This document shows positions 14,380 through 18,708 of a stretch of DNA of 18,708 nucleotides, in pieces; position 1 is the first letter of the stretch; each line of letters starts with the position of its first letter. This DNA is from Pseudomonadota bacterium (GTDB lineage Bacteria; Pseudomonadota; Gammaproteobacteria; Burkholderiales; Burkholderiaceae_D), in the NCBI GenBank assembly GCA_023389425.1, contig JAEWEK010000358.1, positions 1 to 18,708 on the forward strand, read 5' to 3'. The position numbers and the translations under genes were made by a program. Below the pieces are notes generated by a model. The model worked only from the letters and a program-made list of their open reading frames with translations, had not been told where the DNA came from and searched no databases.

Positions 14380-14862
14380 ATGACGAACTTAAGCAAAATC
14401 CTGGCACCTGAGAACGTTCTGCTCGACATCGAGGTGTCCAGTAAGAAGCGCGCCTTCGAACAAGCCGGCCTGATCTTCGAGAACAACTGCGGCATCGCCC
14501 GTTCGACCGTCTCGGACAACCTGTTCGCGCGCGAGCGCCTCGGTTCGACCGGCCTCGGTCATGGCGTCGCCGTCCCGCACGGCCGCATCAAGGGCAGCAA
14601 GAGCCTGAAGGCGCCGATGGCCGCCTTCGTGCGCCTGAAGGACCCGATCCCGTTCGAATCGCCGGACGGCCAGCCGGTCAGCCTGTTGTTCTTCCTGCTG
14701 ATCCCGGACCACGTGACCCAGCAGCACCTGGAAATCCTGTCCGAGATCGCCGAACTGTTCTCCGACGAAGCGGTCCGCACGGCACTGGCCACCGACCCGG
14801 ATCCGAAATCCGTACACGAGCGCATCATCAACTGGCAACCCAGCCTGCAGGCCATGGGTTAA
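14380..14862 (+). CDS. ptsN: PtsN, nitrogen-type PTS EIIA (EIIA-Ntr)
   Basis: PtsN is the end acceptor of the nitrogen phosphotransferase chain (PtsP–NPr–PtsN). It transports no sugar but regulates other proteins, such as potassium uptake systems and sensor kinases, according to its phosphorylation. The 160-residue product has the EIIA-Ntr pattern: ILAPENVLLDIEVSSKKRAF, FARERLGSTGLGHGVAVPHGR with the phospho-accepting His67, then PDGQPVSLLFFLLIPDHVTQQHLEILSEIAELF. I chose MTNLSKILAP at 14380; a GTG seven codons upstream is open but fits the family less well. It is followed after 45 nt by hprK, so the pair probably forms one transcript from the TATAAT promoter upstream. rpoN and hpf, its usual neighbours, are on the opposite strand 3.3 kb away. 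Confidence 0.96.
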   Translation: MTNLSKILAPENVLLDIEVSSKKRAFEQAGLIFENNCGIARSTVSDNLFARERLGSTGLGHGVAVPHGRIKGSKSLKAPMAAFVRLKDPIPFESPDGQPVSLLFFLLIPDHVTQQHLEILSEIAELFSDEAVRTALATDPDPKSVHERIINWQPSLQAMG

Positions 14863-14907
14863 ACTGGACTGTGCTGCCAGCCCGGCAGCCAGACCCACCA
14901 GACAACC

Positions 14908-15843
14908 ATGCTCCAGACCCCGCTGACGATCCAACGCCTGTTCGACGACAACCGCGAATCCCTGCAACTGGGATGGTTCGCAGGCTTTCCCGGCGGTGAG
15001 CGGCTGATTTCCGGCGACGCCGTCTCGGCCGCCGACCAGGTGGGCCACCTGAACCTGATCCACCCGGGACGCATCCAGGTGTTCGGCCACCAGGAGCTGA
15101 ACTACTATCACCGCCTCAAGTCGAGCACGCGCAGCCACGTCATCGGCGAGCTGATCGCGGGCGGCCCGCCAGCCCTGATCATCGCGCAGGGCCTGGAAAC
15201 CCCGCCGGACATCCTCGCCATCTGCGACGAGCAGAATATCCCGCTGTTCTCGACCCCGCTGCCGGCCGCTCAGGTGATCGACTTCCTGCGCGTCTACCTG
15301 TCCAAGAAGCTGGCCCAGCGCGTCATCATGCACGGCGTGTTCATGGACGTGCTCGGCGTGGGCGTGCTGATTACCGGCGACTCCGGCCTCGGCAAGAGCG
15401 AGCTGGGCCTGGAACTGATCTCGCGTTCGCACGGCCTGGTGGCGGACGACGCCGTCGAATTCTCGCGCATCGCGCCGAACATGATCGAAGGGCGCTGCCC
15501 GCCGCTGCTGCAGAACCTGCTGGAAGTGCGCGGCCTGGGCCTGCTGGACATCAAGGCGATCTTCGGCGAGACCGCGGTACGCCGCAAGATGCGGCTGAAG
15601 CTGATCGTGCATCTGGTGCGGCGCGGCGCGATGGAAGAGGAAGTGGAGCGCCTGCCCTTCCACGTGCCGACCCAGGAAGTGCTGGGCCTGCCGATCCGCA
15701 AGGTCGTCATTCCCGTCGCGGCCGGCCGCAACATCGCGGTGCTGCTGGAGGCGGCGGTGCGCAATACCATCTTGCAGTTGCGCGGCATCGATACGCTGCA
15801 GGAATTCACCGAGCGTCAGCGTCAAGCAATGTCAGGCGATTAG
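14908..15843 (+). CDS. hprK: HprK, HPr kinase/phosphorylase
   Basis: HprK phosphorylates and dephosphorylates a serine of the phosphocarrier HPr, or of its nitrogen-type paralogue. In Proteobacteria it typically accompanies an incomplete, regulatory PTS. The 311-residue product has the N-terminal regulatory domain (residues ~1-130) and a kinase domain. The latter includes the catalytic-histidine region (VIMHGVFMDVLG), the P-loop GDSGLGKS at residues 157-164 and the HprK signature around LLEVRGLGLLDIKAIFGETAV. It lies 45 nt after ptsN and 180 nt before rapZ. The last 30 nt, coding for RQRQAMSGD plus stop, recur 107 nt downstream with mostly silent differences, so the 3' end may have been replaced or duplicated. 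The HPr gene itself is not in the window. Confidence 0.97.
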   Translation: MLQTPLTIQRLFDDNRESLQLGWFAGFPGGERLISGDAVSAADQVGHLNLIHPGRIQVFGHQELNYYHRLKSSTRSHVIGELIAGGPPALIIAQGLETPPDILAICDEQNIPLFSTPLPAAQVIDFLRVYLSKKLAQRVIMHGVFMDVLGVGVLITGDSGLGKSELGLELISRSHGLVADDAVEFSRIAPNMIEGRCPPLLQNLLEVRGLGLLDIKAIFGETAVRRKMRLKLIVHLVRRGAMEEEVERLPFHVPTQEVLGLPIRKVVIPVAAGRNIAVLLEAAVRNTILQLRGIDTLQEFTERQRQAMSGD

Positions 15844-15950
15844 CGCTGAAGTAGGAGTTTGCCCTTGCAAGGGCAAACCGTTCCGCAGGCGCGGTGCTGT
15901 GCACCACGAAACCCCTACTCCACCAGCGGCAGGCAATGTCAGGCGACTAA
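15814..15950 (+). repeat. Imperfect direct repeat of the hprK 3' end flanking a 77-nt insert
   Basis: The last 30 nt of hprK (15814-15843) match 15921-15950 at 24 of 30 positions. The second copy would read HQRQAMSGD and stop, against RQRQAMSGD and stop in hprK. Of six differences, two change Arg to His, three are silent and one swaps TAG for TAA. The copies are 107 nt apart, so the second is out of the hprK frame and untranslated. The 77 nt between them are rich in inverted repeats. Confidence 0.8.
15851..15918 (+). repeat. Palindrome-rich insert between hprK and its duplicated end
   Basis: An outer stem pairs GTAGGAGTTT (15851-15860) with AAACCCCTAC (15909-15918), with one A·C mismatch. 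Inside lie a perfect 22-nt palindrome (15857-15878, half site GTTTGCCCTTG) and a short GGTGC-TGT-GCACC hairpin (15893-15905). The first inner hairpin shares its GTTT with the outer stem, so the two compete. No T tract follows, so it is not a plain terminator. I do not recognise the family. Confidence 0.65.
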
Positions 15951-16001
15951 TCGTCGATAACACAAAACAATAAGTGGTGACGAAGCGACAAATCGCTTAT
16001 T

Positions 16002-16023
16002 GATGCGGTATCATCCCCGCATC
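16002..16023 (+). promoter_or_regulatory. Hairpin and possible -10 directly before the rapZ start codon
   Basis: GATGCGG (16002-16008) pairs perfectly with CCGCATC (16017-16023), with an 8-nt loop; the next base is the A of the rapZ ATG. The loop contains TATCAT (16009-16014), a fair -10. Transcription from it would start at about 16021, giving a leaderless or nearly leaderless rapZ mRNA. A second hairpin, AAGCGA-CAAA-TCGCTT, lies at 15983-15998. There is no Shine-Dalgarno sequence. Confidence 0.4.
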
Positions 16024-16887
16024 ATGCGCATTGTTCTTATCACCGGCATTTCAGGTTCCGGCAAATCGGTAGCCCTGAACGTTCTGGAAGACGCAGGCTA
16101 TTACTGCGTCGACAATCTCCCTCCGCCACTACTGACCCCGCTGGTGCAGGCCATCAATAACGACGGCACCGACATGCTGGCGGTCGCGGTGGATGCACGC
16201 AGCGCCGAATCGCTGGTCGACCTGCCATCCAATATCGCCAAGCTGAAGGAGGAAGGGCACGACGTGCGCGTCATGTTCCTGACCTCGAACACGCATTCGC
16301 TGGTGGCACGCTTTTCGGAAACGCGGCGCAGCCATCCACTGTCGCACGAGCTGCATCCCGGCGAAAACCCGGCTTCGCGCCGCACGCTGATCGAATGCAT
16401 CGCGGAAGAGCGCGAGCGGCTGTCGGAGATCGAGAACCTCGGGCATGTGATCGATACCTCCGAACTGTCGGCCAACAAGCTGCGCGCCTGGGTGCGCGAA
16501 CTGGCCGAGGTGGAACGGGCGCCGCTGACCTTGTACTTCGAATCGTTCGCGTTCAAGGTGGGCGTACCGCTGGATGCCGACTTCGTGTTCGACGTGCGCG
16601 CGATTCCGAATCCGTATTACGACCTGAGCTTGCGGCCGCTGACCGGCAAGGACGCGCCGGTGATCGCTTTCCTCGAAGCGCAACCGAGCGCGAACGAGAT
16701 GCTGCAGGATATCCGCAACTTCATCGAGAAGTGGCTGCCTTCATTTAAAACGGATAACCGTAGTTACCTGACCGTGGCCGTCGGCTGCACCGGGGGGCAG
16801 CACCGTTCGGTATACATGGCAGAACGGCTGGCCGCGTACTTCAGCGCGAGCGAGCGGGTGGTGGTCCGTCACCGCGAACAGTCGTAA
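16024..16887 (+). CDS. rapZ: RapZ, RNase adaptor / nucleotide-binding protein (YvcJ family)
   Basis: RapZ is a P-loop protein. In E. coli it binds glucosamine-6-phosphate and delivers the small RNA GlmZ to RNase E; outside Enterobacteria the partner RNA is usually unknown, so only the protein family is certain here. The 287-residue product has the Walker A GISGSGKS at residues 8-15, then GYYCVDNLPPPLL, VAVDARS, the central VMFLTSNTHSLVARFSETRRSHPL and the C-terminal VGCTGGQHRSVYMAERLAAYF of the RNA-binding domain. I start at ATG 16024 (MRIVLITG) by family fit; another in-frame ATG lies seven codons upstream. No ribosome-binding site is visible and a hairpin abuts the ATG. It is the last gene of the right-running ptsN–hprK–rapZ group and converges on the CoA hydrolase gene, with a REP-like repeat between. 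Confidence 0.96.
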   Translation: MRIVLITGISGSGKSVALNVLEDAGYYCVDNLPPPLLTPLVQAINNDGTDMLAVAVDARSAESLVDLPSNIAKLKEEGHDVRVMFLTSNTHSLVARFSETRRSHPLSHELHPGENPASRRTLIECIAEERERLSEIENLGHVIDTSELSANKLRAWVRELAEVERAPLTLYFESFAFKVGVPLDADFVFDVRAIPNPYYDLSLRPLTGKDAPVIAFLEAQPSANEMLQDIRNFIEKWLPSFKTDNRSYLTVAVGCTGGQHRSVYMAERLAAYFSASERVVVRHREQS

Positions 16888-16894
16888 GCTCTGC

Positions 16895-16983
16895 ACCGTC
16901 GTCCCCGGCGCAGGCAGGGACCCATGCCGACTCTCCGAATTCGGGAGCGCTCTATGGGTCCCGGCCTGCGCCGGGACGACGGT
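16895..16983 (+). repeat. REP/BIME-like paired inverted repeat, copy C
   Basis: Arms at 16895-16925 and 16954-16983 are reverse complements except for one extra C in the left arm and one substitution (ACCGTCGTCCC core, GGGACCCAT inner end). The 28-nt spacer holds a smaller near-palindrome around CCGAATTCGG. It sits between the convergent rapZ and CoA hydrolase genes, and its right arm is followed by TTTT on the plus strand, so it may also end rapZ transcription. Related copies: 6055-6136 and 13055-13159. Confidence 0.85.
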
Positions 16984-16997
16984 TTTGAGGGTGGCGG

Positions 16998-18080
16998 TTA
17001 CAGGTGCCGCAGCGGGTGCGCGTAATCCGGCCACACCGGCTCGAAGAACTTCGCCACCATCTCCGGCGTTACCTCTTCCAGCGTCGCCGGATTCCACTTC
17101 GGCTGGTTATCCTTGTCGATCACCAGCGCACGCACGCCCTCCAGCACCTCACCGTTCTCGAAATTGCGCCGCACCACCGTGCGCTCCATGCGCAGGCAAT
17201 CCGCCACGCCCATCGTCGTGCCACGCGCCAGCAGTTCGCCAGTCACGCACATCATCAGCGGTGAGCGCTGGCGCATCGCCGACAGCGACTTCTGCGCGAA
17301 CGCGCTGTCGTCCTTCTCCAGCGACGCCATCACCTCCGCCACGGAAGGCAGCACGAAGTGGGTATCGATCGCCTCGCGATTGGCCGCCAGGTCGCTCTCG
17401 CCCACGCGGTCCATGAAGGGCTGGGCAAAGCCGCGCACCGATTCCGCCAGCGTGTCGCCCGGCGAATGCTCGATCACGCGATTGAGCGCATCGAGCTGGT
17501 CCACCGGAACGAACACGTCCGCCAGCCCCACGTACAGCGCATCGGCCGCGCCGATGGTCAGCCCGGTCAGGCCGAGATATCGTCCCAGCTGCCCCGGCGC
17601 GTGCGACAGGAAATGGCTGCCGCCGACATCCGGGAACAGGCCGATGTTCACCTCCGGCATGGCCATCCTGGTGCGCTCGGTGACGATGCGCAGGCCGCAG
17701 TCCGGCCCGCCCTGCGCGATGCCCATGCCGCCGCCCATCACCACGCCGTCCATCAGCGCGATGTAGGGCTTCGGGTAGAAATGAATCAGGTGGTTCAGCG
17801 CATACTCTTCGGTGAAGAAGTCCTCCAGCAGCGCGCTGCCGCCGGTCGGCGTGGCGCGCCCGGCCTCGTAGAAGATGCGGATGTCGCCGCCCGCGCACAG
17901 CGCTTTCTCGCTCGAGCTGCGGATCACCACCGCGGCCACGGCCGGATCGTCGCGCCAGGCCAGCAGCGCCTGGGTCAGCGCACGCACCATGTCGAGCGAC
18001 AGCGAATTGAGGGCCTTGGGCCGGTCGAGCGTGATGATTCCGGTGCGGTTGGAGACGCGGGTCTGGACGTGGTCGCTCAT
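16998..18080 (-). CDS. 3-hydroxyisobutyryl-CoA hydrolase-like enzyme (enoyl-CoA hydratase/isomerase superfamily)
   Basis: This 360-residue crotonase-superfamily protein is closest to 3-hydroxyisobutyryl-CoA hydrolase, which releases 3-hydroxyisobutyrate in valine breakdown. Visible marks are IITLDRPKALNSLSLDM near the start, CAGGDIRIFYEAG (oxyanion and CoA site), DGVVMGGGMGIAQGG, and MPEVNIGLFPDVGGSHFLS with Glu143 and Asp151. The last two have the spacing of the catalytic pair in the human hydrolase. Length and the C-terminal part (FENGEVLEGVRALVIDKDNQPKWNP) also fit the hydrolase rather than an ordinary ~260-residue hydratase. I chose MSDHVQTRV at 18080; the frame is open 25 codons further. 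No other valine-pathway gene is nearby. It lies between hpf and rapZ, where I would expect none in a standard rpoN cluster. Confidence 0.88.
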   Translation of the reverse strand: MSDHVQTRVSNRTGIITLDRPKALNSLSLDMVRALTQALLAWRDDPAVAAVVIRSSSEKALCAGGDIRIFYEAGRATPTGGSALLEDFFTEEYALNHLIHFYPKPYIALMDGVVMGGGMGIAQGGPDCGLRIVTERTRMAMPEVNIGLFPDVGGSHFLSHAPGQLGRYLGLTGLTIGAADALYVGLADVFVPVDQLDALNRVIEHSPGDTLAESVRGFAQPFMDRVGESDLAANREAIDTHFVLPSVAEVMASLEKDDSAFAQKSLSAMRQRSPLMMCVTGELLARGTTMGVADCLRMERTVVRRNFENGEVLEGVRALVIDKDNQPKWNPATLEEVTPEMVAKFFEPVWPDYAHPLRHL

Positions 18081-18129
18081 GATGGAAAAGAGTGTAGAAA
18101 AGACATGCATTTTACCGCGCCCACCAATT

Positions 18130-18152
18130 GAAAAGGGCGCTCGAAGCGCCCT
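18130..18152 (-). terminator. Intrinsic terminator of hpf
   Basis: On the minus strand AGGGCGCT pairs with AGCGCCCT around a TCG loop, followed by TTTTC. It starts about 24 nt after the hpf stop codon and 50 nt before the CoA hydrolase start, so it separates the two transcripts. Confidence 0.8.
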
Positions 18153-18175
18153 CAACTTGGTTTGACCAGTCAGCC

Positions 18176-18529
18176 TTATGCGGTAGCGGTGGCCCCGCCC
18201 TCAGGCATGCGTTTGTGGCCTTCGTGCGCGTGACTGCGCACAATCGTCTTGTGCTTGAGTACCTGGCGGTCCAATCGATCCATCAGCAGGTCGATGGCGG
18301 CATACAGGTCTTGCGCGACGCTTTCGAGATGCAAGGTTTTGCCCGGCACCTGAATGTTAATTTCAGCTTTCTGCCGTTTCTCTTTTTCTGTGAGATTGTC
18401 TATTGCGAGGATGACGTGGGTGGCAATCACCTGGTCAAAATGGCGGGTAATGCGCTCGAGCTTATTTTGTACGTAGTCACGGATGGACGGAGTTACATCG
18501 AGATGATGTCCACTGATTGTGAGATTCAT
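18176..18529 (-). CDS. hpf: Ribosome hibernation-promoting factor, HPF/YfiA family (short form)
   Basis: HPF binds the 30S decoding region and pauses ribosomes as inactive dimers in stationary phase or stress. The 117-residue product has the S30AE fold pattern: MNLTISGHHLDVTPSIRDYVQNKLERITRHFDQV, HVILAIDN, the basic EKEKRQKAEINIQVPGKTLHLES and DLYAAIDLLMDRLDRQVLKHK. There is no long C-terminal dimerisation domain, so it is the short form, with a ~20-residue His/Gly/Ala-rich tail. The start at 18529 is fixed by a perfect AAGGAG five bases upstream; a GTG two codons earlier is too close to that site. It follows rpoN by 59 nt, its usual position, and ends in an intrinsic terminator. ptsN, its normal next neighbour, is elsewhere in the window on the other strand. 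Confidence 0.96.
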   Translation of the reverse strand: MNLTISGHHLDVTPSIRDYVQNKLERITRHFDQVIATHVILAIDNLTEKEKRQKAEINIQVPGKTLHLESVAQDLYAAIDLLMDRLDRQVLKHKTIVRSHAHEGHKRMPEGGATATA

Positions 18530-18534
18530 ACACA

Positions 18535-18540
18535 CTCCTT
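18535..18540 (-). promoter_or_regulatory. Strong ribosome-binding site of hpf
   Basis: A perfect AAGGAG on the minus strand lies five bases before the ATG at 18529, unlike the weak or absent sites of most genes in this window. It fits high hpf expression and decides the start. Confidence 0.85.
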
Positions 18541-18588
18541 AAGTCAATTGCGACCCGTTCTCACGCAGCGCGGAGGGGAACGGTGCTG

Positions 18589-18708
18589 TTACAAGGATTT
18601 GCGGAGGGCGACGGGGGGGATCTTGAGTGCTTCGCGGTATTTCGCAACGGTGCGACGCGCAACAACCATTCCCTGCTCCCCTAGCATTTCCGCGATCTTG
18701 CTGTCGGA
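18589..18708 (-). CDS. rpoN: RNA polymerase sigma-54 factor RpoN (C-terminal 39 residues)
   Basis: Only the last 39 codons and stop are inside the window. They read SDSKIAEMLGEQGMVVARRT and continue with VAKYREALKIPPVALRKSL. The invariant RpoN box ARRTVAKYRE, which contacts the -24 promoter element, is intact and followed by the usual short tail. Sigma-54 directs transcription of nitrogen, motility and other activator-dependent genes. It runs into hpf 59 nt downstream, the normal rpoN–hpf order. The rest of the gene lies beyond the right edge. Confidence 0.96.
   Translation of the reverse strand, partial: SDSKIAEMLGEQGMVVARRTVAKYREALKIPPVALRKSL

Noticed and set aside
15851..15926. tRNA-like look of the hprK–rapZ insert: acceptor-like outer stem and a nearby CCACCA
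   Set aside because: The stem encloses 68 nt, the inner hairpins do not fit D, anticodon and T arms, the T-loop consensus is missing, and the second hairpin has a 3-nt loop.
1..18708. Search for CRISPR arrays, insertion sequences, prophage genes, tRNAs, rRNAs and defence systems
   Set aside because: No regularly spaced repeats, transposase or integrase motifs, tRNA-like folds or defence domains were seen; nearly all of the length is ordinary core genes.

Overview
The window is high-GC chromosomal DNA from a betaproteobacterium. Its gene content suggests the Oxalobacteraceae (Massilia/Duganella/Telluria type): a ubiE–Tim44–ubiJ–ubiB cluster, a DUF971 gene, a very large FAD/Fe-S oxidoreductase, and a PtsN/HPr kinase/RapZ module next to hpf and rpoN. 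That placement is inference from gene content and neighbourhood. I see no insertion sequence, prophage, CRISPR array, rRNA or tRNA. It is mainly a core-genome region, with interest in the intergenic repeats and in gene order.

Left part (1–10573), mostly minus strand. Reading leftward: a 1336-residue FAD/4Fe-4S/CCG oxidoreductase, an overlapping HIT-family gene, a DUF971 gene, then ubiE, a Tim44-like membrane protein, ubiJ and the start of ubiB (cut by the window edge). UbiE, UbiJ and UbiB all act in ubiquinone synthesis. One plus-strand gene, a hybrid sensor histidine kinase with two membrane segments, sits inside this block between DUF971 and ubiE.

Middle (10574–14379). A YqaA-type small membrane protein diverges from ilvA (threonine deaminase). 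The two share a palindromic -10-like sequence, and ilvA has a strongly folding leader. queF (queuosine synthesis) follows, then 362 bp without a gene that ends in a TATAAT promoter for ptsN.

Right part (14380–18708). ptsN, hprK and rapZ run rightward: nitrogen-type PTS EIIA, HPr kinase/phosphorylase and the RNase adaptor. They face a 3-hydroxyisobutyryl-CoA hydrolase-like gene, hpf (with an intrinsic terminator) and the last 39 codons of rpoN, all on the minus strand. rpoN–hpf and ptsN–hprK–rapZ are commonly found together in one direction, so this head-to-head layout with a foreign gene at the junction suggests a local rearrangement.

The main unexplained structures are three copies of a paired inverted repeat (82–105 bp, REP/BIME-like) in three intergenic gaps, and an imperfect duplication of the last 30 nt of hprK, stop codon included, on either side of a 77-nt palindrome-rich insert. 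The duplication is the most unusual signal here. I do not see a convincing new multi-gene system.
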